DNA of 64,000 nt from Salinarchaeum sp. Harcht-Bsk1. Lineage in GTDB: Archaea; Halobacteriota; Halobacteria; Halobacteriales; Salinarchaeaceae. The notes under the pieces are model-generated. The model ran no database searches. It had not been told where the DNA came from and worked only from the letters and a program-made list of their open reading frames with translations. Every line of letters begins with the position of its first letter. Position 1 is the stretch's first letter. Both the position numbers and the translations under genes were made by a program. Below, piece after piece: positions 35,880 through 44,700 of the stretch. The stretch lies in contig NC_021313.1 in assembly GCF_000403645.1 (NCBI RefSeq), positions 2,499,014 through 2,563,013 of the forward strand, given 5' to 3'.

Positions 35880-36590
35880 CTAAAGCAGCGCCTGGAGTTC
35901 AGAGAAGGGTGGAAACCACAGCGTCTCGTCGGCTTCGGGATCGCGAACCGCGGGCCGGAATCGACGGATCTCGGCGAGCAGCGGCGACGCGGGATCCCCG
36001 GTGCGACTCCCGTTGAGTACTGTTCCCCGTGCGAGGCGGTTGAACGCCGGGAGTGCGAACACCGACGCGTCGCCGTCGGGCGCCGGACCCTCCAGATAGC
36101 AGGCGTGACGTTGCCCCTCGATGACGATCGCCGGGTGTTCGTGACCGATCACGTAGCGGTCAGCGTCGAGGTCCGCCAGTTCGAGAGCACTCGGCTGCTC
36201 GTCGCCGTGGATCACGACGGTCCCGTTTCCGAGGTCGGCGGCCTCGACGACCCGACTCTCGGTGACCGATTCCAGCATCCCGTCGTGGTTGCCGGCGACG
36301 AGGAGGAGCTCCGCACCCGCGTCCGCCACCGCCTCCTCGACCGCAACGAGCGCGTCGGTGACGCCCTCCGGCACGCTGTCGAAGGCGTGGAGGACGTCGC
36401 CGGCGACGACGACCGTTCCAGGCTCGAAGCGGTCGAGCAAAGCACTGACGCGTTCGGGAATTCGGCTCGCCTCGCCCATCGGCAACTCGACGTTCGAGTT
36501 CGCGTCGCGGCCGAGGTGAAGGTCGGCACAGACCAGGGCGTCTGCGTCGGCGACGTACGCTGCTCTGTCGGCGAGTTCAGGGGTCGTCAT
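35880..36590 (-). CDS. Metallophosphoesterase
   Basis: 236 residues. Calcineurin-like signature: DALVCADLHLGRD (first ligands), VVVAGDVLHAFDSV, LLLVAGNHDGML (GNHD) and a distal VIGHEHPAIVIEGQ (GHxH-like). It is of the ICC/SbcD-like small type, with no additional domain. The 3' end of artA (36577) overlaps its first codons by 14 bases on the same strand, so they are probably co-transcribed. The substrate is unknown. Confidence 0.88.
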   Translation of the reverse strand: MTTPELADRAAYVADADALVCADLHLGRDANSNVELPMGEASRIPERVSALLDRFEPGTVVVAGDVLHAFDSVPEGVTDALVAVEEAVADAGAELLLVAGNHDGMLESVTESRVVEAADLGNGTVVIHGDEQPSALELADLDADRYVIGHEHPAIVIEGQRHACYLEGPAPDGDASVFALPAFNRLARGTVLNGSRTGDPASPLLAEIRRFRPAVRDPEADETLWFPPFSELQALL

Positions 36591-37665
36591 CCTGCGATTC
36601 CCCGGCGGTCCCACCGTCAGGCTGGACGTCGTCAGTCCGGGTGCCGTGGACGCCGCCGGGACCACCGGAATCGTCGGCGCCGCCGAGACTGCCCGGGTCG
36701 TCGGCCCCGTCGGGATCCTCACTGCCGAGGGCACTCGAGTCGCCATCTCCCGATCGGGGCTGGCCGATCGCCTCGGCGAGGTCGTACTCGGTGTTCGTGA
36801 TCACGAACAGGACCTCCTCGAGTGGGTCGACGACTTCTGGAACGACCCGCACCACGACGAGCGTGATGGCGACGAGTGCGACCACCGACAGCGACTGCGA
36901 GATCAGGTGGTGGGCGATGAAGAAGGACGTGTGCACGTCCCCGGCCATCGTCGTCGCGATGGTCTCGGAGACGCTCCCGTCGAACCAGCCGAAGGGCGCC
37001 GCGATGCCGACGAAGACGTTCCGGAAAATGTTGAGGACGTAGATGATCCCGGTGGCGGCGAGGAAGCCCTTCAGTTTCCGGCGTAGCGGGGCTCGAACGG
37101 CCGCGGTGAGCCCGCCGAAGATCGAGATCGAACCGATGCCGGTGCAGGCGAGGACGATGTACGTCGTGTAGCTGTCCTCCGGCCGACTCGCGAAGGTGAA
37201 CCGGCCCTGGTAGCCGTTCGCACCTTCGGTGAGCGTCACGTCGTACCCGAGGAGCTCCATCCCCCAGGCAGACTGCTGGGCGACGGACTCGATGAGGAAG
37301 ACCTTGACTGGCTCGATGGTCGCCACCGGGAGGTAGATGAGGCCCATAGCCGCGACTGCCCGCGAGACGACGAGGAGGGAATCGCGACCGCTGAGCAGGA
37401 GGTAGGCCGCGTACCAGGTCAGCGGGAGCGCCGCGAGACTGAGGACCCCTTCGAGTGGGCTCCCGAACTCGACGTAGAAGTAGTGGAACTTCGAGAGCCA
37501 GAAGACGCCGAAAGCGATCCAGCCGGCAGCGGCCACGCGCACCGCGAGCGCGCGGCGCTCGCTGACTTCGAGTATCGCCCCTGCGAAGAAGGCGACGATC
37601 GAGAGCCAGGCGAGTGGCCACGAGTACGTGGAGAGGGCTTCGAGCGCACCGACGACGGAGACCAT
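36577..37665 (-). CDS. artA: Archaeosortase A
   Basis: 362 residues. A polytopic membrane transpeptidase that removes PGF-CTERM tails and allows lipid attachment of surface proteins such as the S-layer glycoprotein. Around eight hydrophobic segments are visible. The catalytic Cys174 lies in VLACTGIGSISIF, Arg215 in LNIFRNVFVG, and a conserved His pair in FFIAHHLISQ; these correspond to the residues defined in Haloferax ArtA. The hydrophilic C-terminal tail (about 65 residues, Gly/Asp/Ser-rich) is variable. The MVSVVGALEALS start fits the family. No PGF-CTERM substrate is seen complete in this window. Confidence 0.93.
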   Translation of the reverse strand: MVSVVGALEALSTYSWPLAWLSIVAFFAGAILEVSERRALAVRVAAAGWIAFGVFWLSKFHYFYVEFGSPLEGVLSLAALPLTWYAAYLLLSGRDSLLVVSRAVAAMGLIYLPVATIEPVKVFLIESVAQQSAWGMELLGYDVTLTEGANGYQGRFTFASRPEDSYTTYIVLACTGIGSISIFGGLTAAVRAPLRRKLKGFLAATGIIYVLNIFRNVFVGIAAPFGWFDGSVSETIATTMAGDVHTSFFIAHHLISQSLSVVALVAITLVVVRVVPEVVDPLEEVLFVITNTEYDLAEAIGQPRSGDGDSSALGSEDPDGADDPGSLGGADDSGGPGGVHGTRTDDVQPDGGTAGESQDDDP

Positions 37666-38132
37666 CGTGTTGGCGATACTGTGCGAGCGCGGGACAAGAA
37701 GGTGACGACTCCGTGAGTGCGCCGCGCACGGGCGTCCGCCAGGACCGGTCTCTCGTCGGGGAGCACCTTGCATCGACCGACGGAGCCACGAATCGATGCC
37801 GCTGGAACTCGCAACGTCCCCCGTGCCCCGTGGCGACCGATCGTCGCCACCTGCTTCCCACGTAATTCCGGACAGCTCTATTCTGTTATACGTCTCCTTT
37901 CGGTTCCGTCCTCACAGGTGTTAAAGCGCTGCTTCTCGAATTCGGCGGGTACGTGTCCGAACGCCGGAAGCGACGTATCAGATGAAGATACATAGTGCCA
38001 CGCCACAGTCACGGGTCGTGAGATACCGCTCCTCCGATCCGGGGTCCACCGACTCGTGCGATCGTCCTCCGAACGACCGGGTCCCTCGCGCGCTCCAGGC
38101 TCTGGCCGCCGATTCCACGGGGTGATCCCGCG
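37666..38132. other. Divergent intergenic region between artA and a membrane protein gene
   Basis: 467 bases with no convincing gene. It holds an inverted repeat GTGGCGA-7 nt-TCGCCAC at 37830-37850 and an AT-richer stretch near 37865-37990. Confidence 0.5.
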
Positions 38133-39242
38133 ATGGCACAGGAATCGGATTCGTCCCCGCCACCGCTGGCGTCTGACACCGACAATCCACTGAAGCGGTG
38201 GTTACTCATGACGGGCCGGCGGCTCTCCGTCACGCTGGCGCTCATGCTGGCCGTGTTCGTCACCATCCTCGCGCTCGCGCTACTGGACCCGGTCAAGGTG
38301 CACGACCTCTTCGACGAGAAGACTGCAGGCCAGCAACTGTTCACAGCGCTCCTCAGTGGTGCGATTCTCCTGGTGTCCATCGTCGTTTCGATCAACTCGG
38401 TGACCCTCTCGGAGGAGATCACCGATCTCGAGAATCAGGAGCAGCGCATCCAGGCGACGCTCGACTACCATCGCCGCATCGAGGAGTACATCGAGGCCGA
38501 GGTCACCCCGGCGCGACCTGCGGATTTCTTGACTGCGGTGCTCTACGGCCTCGACCAGCAGGCCGAGGTCCTCGAAGAGACCGTCGACGCCGGCGGCAAC
38601 GAACGGCTCAAGGAAGACGTCGCGGCTCTCACGTCGGGGATATCCACCGACGTCTTGCAGGCGCGCCGGCGACTCGAGGCCGCAGAGTGGGGAACGTTCG
38701 ACGTTCTGCTCGCGGGATTGAACTACGACTACTCGAGCCACCTTCACGCGGTTCGGGGGCTGCGACACGAGCACGGGGACGCGCTCTCCGACGAGGAGCG
38801 ACAGGCGCTCGAGGGCGTCGTCGACGTGCTCACCCACATCGGCACCAGTCGCGAGTACTTCAAGTCCCTCTACTACAAGCGAGAACTCGCCCTCCTCTCC
38901 AGTCGACTGCTCTACGTCGGCCTCCCGGTCATCGTGTTCACGTCGTACGTGATCCTCGCGCTGGACGCACAGCTATTCCCGCAGGTGTCGATGTTCGGGC
39001 TCTCGCCGGTGTTGCTCAGCGTCGCCTTCGCCTTCACCGTCGCGCTGGCGCCGTACCTGGTGCTCACGTCGTACGTGCTGCGAGCGACGGCGGTCACGCT
39101 CCAGACGCTCGCCGCGGGGCCGTTCATCCTCCACGACGGCTCCAACATCGAGGGGCTCGACTGGGAAGTCTCTGGGGACGGTCGCGAGTGGACGGCCGTC
39201 GGCGGACACGAACAGCTCTCGGAGGAACTCGACGACGATTAG
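38133..39242 (+). CDS. Membrane protein of unknown function with coiled-coil region
   Basis: 369 residues. Two N-terminal membrane segments (LALMLAVFVTILALALLD and FTALLSGAILLVSIVVSI) frame a short loop, and two more near the C terminus (LLYVGLPVIVFTSYVILAL and SPVLLSVAFAFTVALAPYLV) follow. A long cytoplasmic helical part (about 85-240) contains EEITDLENQEQRIQATLDYHRR and LQARRRLEAAE. No enzyme motif. The end (LQTLAAGPFILHDGSNIEGLDW) is soluble. I do not recognise the family; the layout resembles haloarchaeal conserved membrane proteins. Confidence 0.75.
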   Translation: MAQESDSSPPPLASDTDNPLKRWLLMTGRRLSVTLALMLAVFVTILALALLDPVKVHDLFDEKTAGQQLFTALLSGAILLVSIVVSINSVTLSEEITDLENQEQRIQATLDYHRRIEEYIEAEVTPARPADFLTAVLYGLDQQAEVLEETVDAGGNERLKEDVAALTSGISTDVLQARRRLEAAEWGTFDVLLAGLNYDYSSHLHAVRGLRHEHGDALSDEERQALEGVVDVLTHIGTSREYFKSLYYKRELALLSSRLLYVGLPVIVFTSYVILALDAQLFPQVSMFGLSPVLLSVAFAFTVALAPYLVLTSYVLRATAVTLQTLAAGPFILHDGSNIEGLDWEVSGDGREWTAVGGHEQLSEELDDD

Positions 39243-39292
39243 CCCGTCGCTGGCGGCGGGTGGCCCTGCAGCCCTTTCCGCGGGGCCAACGT

Positions 39293-39302
39293 CTTAATAC
39301 GG
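39293..39302 (+). promoter_or_regulatory. TATA-like box of the MATE gene
   Basis: CTTAATACGG lies 20-29 bases before the GTG start at 39322, supporting GTG as a leaderless start. Confidence 0.4.
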
Positions 39303-39321
39303 GACCGGGCTACCGCCGTCC

Positions 39322-40767
39322 GTGTCGGTCCCCAACCCCCTCCGCTGGCTCCTGCTGGCGGTCGGCCGGCGGCTCGCCGCCCTCGACCTGGTCGATCGCG
39401 AGCGGATCGAGCGGGCGACGGACCTCTCCTGGCCCCGGATCGTCACCGGCCTCGCCAGGATGTCGAAGTCCGTGGCCGACGTCGCGATGGTCGGCATCGC
39501 GCTCGGGCCCGCTGCGATCGCCGGCGTCGGCTTCGGCGGGGCGTTCTGGGGGCTCGCCTTCGCGCTCGGCGGCGGCGTCGCCGGGGGGACGATCTCGCTG
39601 GTCTCCCAGCGCTACGGCGCTGAAGCCTACGACGAACTGAGCACCGTCGTCACCAGTTCCGCCGTCGCAGCCGTCCTGATTACGATGCCGATCGCCGTCC
39701 TCTTCGCAGCGATTCCGGAGACGCTCATCGGCCTCGTCGGCAGTGGCGCGGGCGACCAGTCCGTCGAATACGGCGCAACCTACCTTCGGATTCTCTCGAT
39801 CGGCGTTCCACTCGCCGGCCTCAACCTCATCGGGTCCCGGGCGCTGGTCGGTGCCGACGACGCGTGGACGCCGATGCTCGTCCGCGGGGGCGGCGCCATC
39901 GTGAACATCGGGCTGAACGCGACCTTCATCTTCGGTCTGGGGCTGGGTGTCACCGGCGCTGCGCTGGGGACGGTGCTCGGAAACGTCCTCGTCGCCGGAA
40001 CGTTCGCCGCGGGGCTGCTCCGTGGCAGCCTCCCGGTAATCGGCGAGTTCCCGGTGACGGTGTCACTTCGAGACGCACCGATCTTCGACCGGGGAATCCT
40101 CCGGGATCTCGGGCGGATTGCGAGCCCCCTCGTCCTCTCGAACACGGCCGGTAATGCCGCCCGATTCCCGCTCCTCTTCCTCGTCGGACAGTTTGGCGAG
40201 ACGACGGTTGCGGCGTACGTCATCGGGCGGCAGGTCCGGAACCTGTTGAACACGCCGGGGTGGGGATTCAGCCTCGCGTCGTCGAGTCTCGTCGGTCAGG
40301 AACTCGGGGCCGGCGACGAGCAGGCGGCCGGCGCGTACGGTCGTGACATCCTCCGCTACGCTGTCACCGTCTACGCGATCGGCGCGATCGGCGCGGTGAT
40401 CTTCGCGCGACCGATTGCGATGGCCTTCGTCAACGAGGCGTCGACGCTGCCACTCGCGACGACGTTCGTGCGGGTCGCGTCGCTGAGCGTCATTTTCTGG
40501 GGCGTCAGTGGCGCGGCGACGGGGCCGCTCCGGGCGAGTGGCGACACCCGATGGCCCTTCTACGCAAACTTGCTGGGTCGCTACGGGTTCGCCATCCCGC
40601 TCGCGATGGCCGGGGTCTGGACGCCGCTGGGACTCTGGGCGATCTACGCGTCGATCCTCGCGGAGACGGTCGTCCCCGCGGCGGTGAACTACCACCGCTT
40701 CGCAACCGGCAAGTGGAAAGCAGTCAGTCGGGAGTTCCGCCCGGACACCGTCCCGGCTGACGATTGA
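39322..40767 (+). CDS. MATE family efflux transporter
   Basis: 481 residues with about twelve hydrophobic segments in two repeats. Start is GTG. MATE features: RIVTGLARMSKSVADVAMVGIALGPAAIAGVGFG, GGVAGGTISLVSQRYGAEAYDEL, YLRILSIGVPLAGLNLIGSRALVGADDAWTPM, LGVTGAALGTVLGN, and in the second half VIGRQVRNLLNTPGWGFSLASSSLVGQELGAGD. It exports organic cations or drugs using a Na+ or H+ gradient. It is a single gene; the preceding membrane protein is close enough to share a transcript. Confidence 0.92.
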   Translation: MSVPNPLRWLLLAVGRRLAALDLVDRERIERATDLSWPRIVTGLARMSKSVADVAMVGIALGPAAIAGVGFGGAFWGLAFALGGGVAGGTISLVSQRYGAEAYDELSTVVTSSAVAAVLITMPIAVLFAAIPETLIGLVGSGAGDQSVEYGATYLRILSIGVPLAGLNLIGSRALVGADDAWTPMLVRGGGAIVNIGLNATFIFGLGLGVTGAALGTVLGNVLVAGTFAAGLLRGSLPVIGEFPVTVSLRDAPIFDRGILRDLGRIASPLVLSNTAGNAARFPLLFLVGQFGETTVAAYVIGRQVRNLLNTPGWGFSLASSSLVGQELGAGDEQAAGAYGRDILRYAVTVYAIGAIGAVIFARPIAMAFVNEASTLPLATTFVRVASLSVIFWGVSGAATGPLRASGDTRWPFYANLLGRYGFAIPLAMAGVWTPLGLWAIYASILAETVVPAAVNYHRFATGKWKAVSREFRPDTVPADD

Positions 40768-40810
40768 TGAAGCCGCTGGTGCCGATCGTCGGACCGACCG
40801 GACGCGGATG

Positions 40811-41470
40811 CTACTGGACGCCGTCGAGGAGGTCTATCAGCACGGCTTCCAGTTCGGCGGCGTCGTGTACGACGGCGGTCGCTTCGTCCATCGCGTCGGC
40901 TGCCACCCCGATCTCGAACCGGATCACGGTCGCCCCCGCGGCAGCCGCGGCGCGCACCCCGTTGGTCGAGTCTTCGACGACGATCGTCTCGGCAGGGTCG
41001 AGGCCGAGTGCTGCGGCGGCGTACTCGTAGACGTCGGGCTCGGGTTTGCCGGGCCCCGGCGCGTCGAACGCACTCTGGCAGAGGTCGAGTGGGCCGAGGC
41101 CGAACCGGTCGACGACCGTCTCGATCCAGTCCGGCGGTGCGGAAGAGACGATGCCGACCGCGAGTCCGCGGTCGCGGACGACGTCGAAGAGGTCGTGGAC
41201 CACCGGTGCGCCGTCCGCAGCCTCGGCATAGAGGTCGTCGGCCTGGCGCTCGACGAGGTCGACGTAGTGCTGTGGCTCCTTCGCGAGCGTGTAGTTCTCG
41301 TGGAGGTCCGGGATCGAGTCCGTGTAGCTCCGGCCAGTCACATCCTCGAGCGACGGCTCGCCGTCCGCGACGTCGGGGAAGACTTCGTTGCGCCAGAGGT
41401 CCTTCCAGTGGGGCTCGGTGTCGATGAGGACGCCGTCCATGTCGAAGAGGACGGCCCGGAATTCGGTCAC
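40811..41470 (-). CDS. HAD-superfamily hydrolase (phosphoglycolate phosphatase/beta-phosphoglucomutase-like)
   Basis: 219 residues. A GTG start (VTEFRAVLFDMDGVLIDTEPHW) places motif I at the N terminus; an ATG nine codons upstream is less likely. Motif I DMDGVLIDTE, motif II GIVSSAP, a motif III Lys in PGPGKPEPDVYEYAA, and motif IV VVEDSTNGVRAA define a subfamily I HAD phosphatase or mutase. A helical cap (about residues 20-85) is present. The substrate is unknown. Confidence 0.88.
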   Translation of the reverse strand: MTEFRAVLFDMDGVLIDTEPHWKDLWRNEVFPDVADGEPSLEDVTGRSYTDSIPDLHENYTLAKEPQHYVDLVERQADDLYAEAADGAPVVHDLFDVVRDRGLAVGIVSSAPPDWIETVVDRFGLGPLDLCQSAFDAPGPGKPEPDVYEYAAAALGLDPAETIVVEDSTNGVRAAAAAGATVIRFEIGVAADAMDEATAVVHDAAELEAVLIDLLDGVQ

Positions 41471-41617
41471 GATCTCCGATTCCCACCCGCCGGGCAAGAC
41501 GGTGACGATGCGGGGTCGGCGTGGTCGTTCGGGTCCGGCACGCGCGCTGCCTGCGGGTTTCCCTGCTGCTGCGAGCGGACCACAACACCCATCGGACCCG
41601 ACTGCTCACCTCTCCGC

Positions 41618-42118
41618 ATGGAACAGACGCGGCACTTCACTGCGACGACGTACGTCGTGGTCGAGGGTGCGGTCGCGTTGCACCGCCACGTTCGGATCGG
41701 AAAGTGGCTGCCGCCGGGTGGCCACGTCGACCGCGGCGAACTTCCCCACGAAGCCGCCCTGCGCGAGGTCGAGGAAGAAACCGGGCTCGACGCGACCATC
41801 GTCGCGGAACAGGACGACGTCGGCTCGCCCACCGTCGAACCGCTGCCACAGCCCCATCACCTCCAGCTCGCCGACGTGAATATCTACGGCGAGGCGGGCA
41901 GTGCCGACGCACAGGTCGGCCACCAGCACGTCGATCTGGTCTACTACGCCGCGGCGGACGAACGGACGATCGATCCAGCATCGGACGAGGAACCCGCAGA
42001 CGCCTGGGAGTGGTTCGACGCCGACGACCTCGCCGAGGACGGTGCCCTCGATCCCGACGTCGCCGAGATCGGGCAGCGAGCGATCGCGACGGTCGGGGAG
42101 TGGCGCGACTCGCGCTGA
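41618..42118 (+). CDS. NUDIX hydrolase
   Basis: 166 residues. NUDIX box GGHVDRGELPHEAALREVEEETGL is complete. The N terminus (MEQTRHFTATTYVVVEGAVALHRHVRIGKWLPPGG) begins at the ATG at 41618, since codons further upstream cross the intergenic region. The C-terminal segment (EWFDADDLAEDGALDPDVAEIGQRAI) is a small helical cap. Probably a house-cleaning pyrophosphohydrolase; substrate unknown. Confidence 0.9.
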   Translation: MEQTRHFTATTYVVVEGAVALHRHVRIGKWLPPGGHVDRGELPHEAALREVEEETGLDATIVAEQDDVGSPTVEPLPQPHHLQLADVNIYGEAGSADAQVGHQHVDLVYYAAADERTIDPASDEEPADAWEWFDADDLAEDGALDPDVAEIGQRAIATVGEWRDSR

Positions 42119-42221
42119 GTGCGTCCGCGGTCTTCCCCGAGGCGTAGCGATCGATCCTACAGAGCGGCGTCGTTCCGGTACCCGCAACGGATTGCCGATT
42201 TACTACGAAGTGAATACGAGT

Positions 42222-42229
42222 GTTTATCC
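42222..42229 (+). promoter_or_regulatory. TATA-like box of the gdh-gfcR operon
   Basis: GTTTATCC lies 24-31 bases before the gdh ATG at 42253, giving a leaderless transcript. GfcR itself may act near here, by analogy with its known role. Confidence 0.5.
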
Positions 42230-42252
42230 CCTGGCATGTGCATCACTGTCGC

Positions 42253-43368
42253 ATGAAGGTCGTCGCAGTTCGCGAAGGGGAGCAAACGCCGACCGTGATG
42301 GAGAAGCCATGCCCGGAACCGAGCGAGGGAGAGGCGCTCGTCCGGACGCTCCGGGTCGGCGTCGACGGAACGGACCACGAAGTGCTGAGCGGTGGCCACG
42401 GCGGCTTCCCGGAGGGCGAGGACCACCTCGTGCTCGGCCACGAGGCCGTGGGCGTGGTCGAGGACCCCAACGGCACCGACTTCGAGGCGGGCGACGTCGT
42501 CGTGCCGACGATTCGACGGGCGCCCGAACGGGTCAGGAGCGACGGCGGCGCAAGCGCCGAGTCCGTCGCCGCCAACGAACCGAACGAGTACTTCGCACGC
42601 GGAGAGCCGGACATGGCGCCGGACGGCATGTATCACGAGCGGGGCATCGTCGGCGCCCACGGGTTCATGGCCGAGTACTTCACCAGTCCAGCGGAGTACC
42701 TGGTTTCGCTTCCGCCGGAACTCGCCGACGTCGGCTTTCTGGTCGAACCACTGTCGATCACGGAGAAGGCGCTGGAGCTCTCCTACGCTTCCCGCTCGAC
42801 GTTCGAGTGGGACCCCGAGTCGGCGATCGTGCTGGGCAACGGCTGTCTCGGGCTGTTGACGCTGGGGATGTTCGAGCACACCGAGGGCATCGAGCGGAGC
42901 TACTGTCTGGGTCGTCGGGATCGGCCGGATCCCACGATCGACATCATCGAGGAACTCGGCGCGGAGTACGTCGACTCCAGGGAAACGCCGGTCGACGAAC
43001 TGCCCGAGGCCGTCGAGCCGATGGACCTCGTCTACGAGGCGACCGGCTACGCCCCGCACGCGTTCCAGACGATCGACGCCCTCGCACCCAACGGCGTCGG
43101 TGCGCTACTGGGTATCCCCGGCTCCTGGGAGTTCGAGATCGACGGCGGCGCGCTTCACGAGGAGTTCGTCCTCCACAACAAGGCGCTGATCGGTTCGGTG
43201 AACTCCCACGTGCGGCACTTCGAGACCGCGATCGAAGATCTACAGGCGCTGCCGGACTGGCTGATCGACGCCGTCGTGACCGGGGTGTACGGCACGGACG
43301 ATCTCGAGCAGGCGTTCGACGACAGCAACACGACTATAAAAACGGCCGTCGAACTCTCGACGAGATGA
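42253..43368 (+). CDS. gdh: Glucose 1-dehydrogenase
   Basis: 371 residues. A zinc-dependent medium-chain dehydrogenase that oxidises glucose to gluconolactone, the first step of the haloarchaeal semi-phosphorylative Entner-Doudoroff pathway. GVDGTDHEVLSGGHGGFPEGEDHLVLGHEAVGVV matches the catalytic domain, with GEPDMAPDGMYHERGIVGAHGFMAEYFTSP and LVEPLSITEKALELSYASRS typical of the haloarchaeal Gdh family. The NAD(P)-binding motif is LGNGCLGLLTLGMF. About 14 extra residues (RVRSDGGASAESVAANEP) lie after VVVPTIRRAPE compared with Haloferax Gdh as I remember it. It overlaps gfcR by four bases. Confidence 0.93.
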   Translation: MKVVAVREGEQTPTVMEKPCPEPSEGEALVRTLRVGVDGTDHEVLSGGHGGFPEGEDHLVLGHEAVGVVEDPNGTDFEAGDVVVPTIRRAPERVRSDGGASAESVAANEPNEYFARGEPDMAPDGMYHERGIVGAHGFMAEYFTSPAEYLVSLPPELADVGFLVEPLSITEKALELSYASRSTFEWDPESAIVLGNGCLGLLTLGMFEHTEGIERSYCLGRRDRPDPTIDIIEELGAEYVDSRETPVDELPEAVEPMDLVYEATGYAPHAFQTIDALAPNGVGALLGIPGSWEFEIDGGALHEEFVLHNKALIGSVNSHVRHFETAIEDLQALPDWLIDAVVTGVYGTDDLEQAFDDSNTTIKTAVELSTR

Positions 43369-43994
43369 AGAACGTCGACGACCTCATCGACTCCGCCTCG
43401 GAGCTAGCCGAGCAGGGGCTCTCCAAGGGCGAGATCGCGGACGAACTGAACGTCTCCCGGGAGACCGCGAGCTGGCTGGTCGAACGCGGTGGCGGCAACG
43501 CGAGCACGGCGCCCGCCGTCAGCTCCTCCGCCGGCGACATTCACGTCGACTGGAGCGCCTTCGGCCGGGACAGCACTCGCCTGGAGCACCTCGGCGCGGC
43601 GATGGCCGACATGCTCCAGAGCGAGGCCGAGAACGTCGATCTCACCATCGGCATCGAGAAGGCCGGCGTCCCACTCGCGACGAGCGTCGCCCGGATCCTC
43701 GACACCGACCTCGGCGCCTACGCCCCGCGGAAACACCAGTGGGACGAGGGCGACATCGAGGATCACGGCGGCACCTTCTCCCGGAACTTCGCCGGCATTC
43801 GCGGCCGGGAGTGCTACGTCGTCGACGACACAATCACCTCCGGGACGACGATGACCGAGACCGTCGAGGCGATCCGCAGCGAGGGCGGCGAGCCGGTCGC
43901 CTGCATGGTGCTCGTCGACAAGCGCGGCGTCGACGAAATCGAGGGCGTCCCCGTCCACTCGCTGCTCCAGGTCCTCTCCGTCGCCGGCGAGTAG
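43365..43994 (+). CDS. gfcR: GfcR, transcriptional activator of sugar catabolism
   Basis: 209 residues. An N-terminal HTH (ASELAEQGLSKGEIADELNVSRETASWLVERGG) is fused to a type I phosphoribosyltransferase domain with the PRPP loop VVDDTITSGTT (152-162). It resembles orotate phosphoribosyltransferase but works as the transcriptional activator GfcR, which in Haloferax controls semi-phosphorylative Entner-Doudoroff and glycolytic genes. The ATG overlaps the gdh stop (ATGA), so translation is coupled. This gdh-gfcR pairing also occurs in Haloferax. Confidence 0.93.
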   Translation: MKNVDDLIDSASELAEQGLSKGEIADELNVSRETASWLVERGGGNASTAPAVSSSAGDIHVDWSAFGRDSTRLEHLGAAMADMLQSEAENVDLTIGIEKAGVPLATSVARILDTDLGAYAPRKHQWDEGDIEDHGGTFSRNFAGIRGRECYVVDDTITSGTTMTETVEAIRSEGGEPVACMVLVDKRGVDEIEGVPVHSLLQVLSVAGE

Positions 43995-44700
43995 CCGAGT
44001 GCGGAACCGGCAGATCGAGGAACGCCACGGGGTCCTCTGCGGTGATGACGTCGGCAGTCGACGTTCTCTACCTCTGCTGCCTTGCTCCCATCGCGCCTCA
44101 CTTAGATCGTGCTTCGTCCCCATCGTATCTCGCTCAGATCGTGCTTCCTTCCCACCGTATCCCGCTCAGATCGTGCTTCGTTCTGATCGCACCCGTTACC
44201 CCGTTCTCGACCGCTCTGAAGGCCCCGTCCGTATCGTGGAATCGCGAATCGACAGTGCGACACCGGACCGGCGGGTTCGGGGCTCGCGACCGTTCACCAG
44301 GGCTTACCGCTTCACACGACGCGATTACCTGCGGCCGCTCTTTCACACGGCGAGGTTTTCCTCACGCTCGAACGCGCCCAGTTGGCTCGCGCCCGTCCGA
44401 ACTGGACGCGACGGTTGTCGCTGCCGAGTTCGTGCGTCCTGGCCCGCGAGGTCGCCGGAACACCGCCTCATTGGTCACCGTGGGCACCGTCTCGTGCACG
44501 GAGTAAGCCGAGCCAATCGAGGGACTGTGCGACGTTCCGACGGCCTGCCCGCCGGTGCACGAACGTGCAGTTTGTGAACGAATGGCTCGCTACTGCTTGC
44601 TTTTTCCGAAGGTTTCTGGACCGCAACGAATGGTAGCCACTATAAGTTCCCGAGCCGTAGTATCGACCGACTGCTTACCCGCCGCAGCTTTCACCCAACC
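43995..44700. other. Intergenic region with a short tandem repeat and no gene
   Basis: 706 bases. I see the 33-base tandem repeat (44085-44188) and a TATA-like box CTATAAGTT at 44640-44648 that probably belongs to the gene at 44701. Open frames through here are not family-like. No RNA gene was recognised. Confidence 0.5.
44085..44188. repeat. Tandem repeat, about 33-base unit, three copies
   Basis: Three imperfect copies of a unit of the form CTCAGATCGTGCTTCGT followed by CCCATCGTATCTCG. Adjacent with no spacers, so not a CRISPR. Confidence 0.65.

Noticed and set aside
44085-44188. Tandem repeat considered as a CRISPR array
   Set aside because: Units are adjacent without spacers and there are no cas genes in the window.
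43995-44636. Open frames of about 190 and 255 codons downstream of gfcR
   Set aside because: They run through the tandem repeat and low-complexity DNA, and have no family-like features or promoter.
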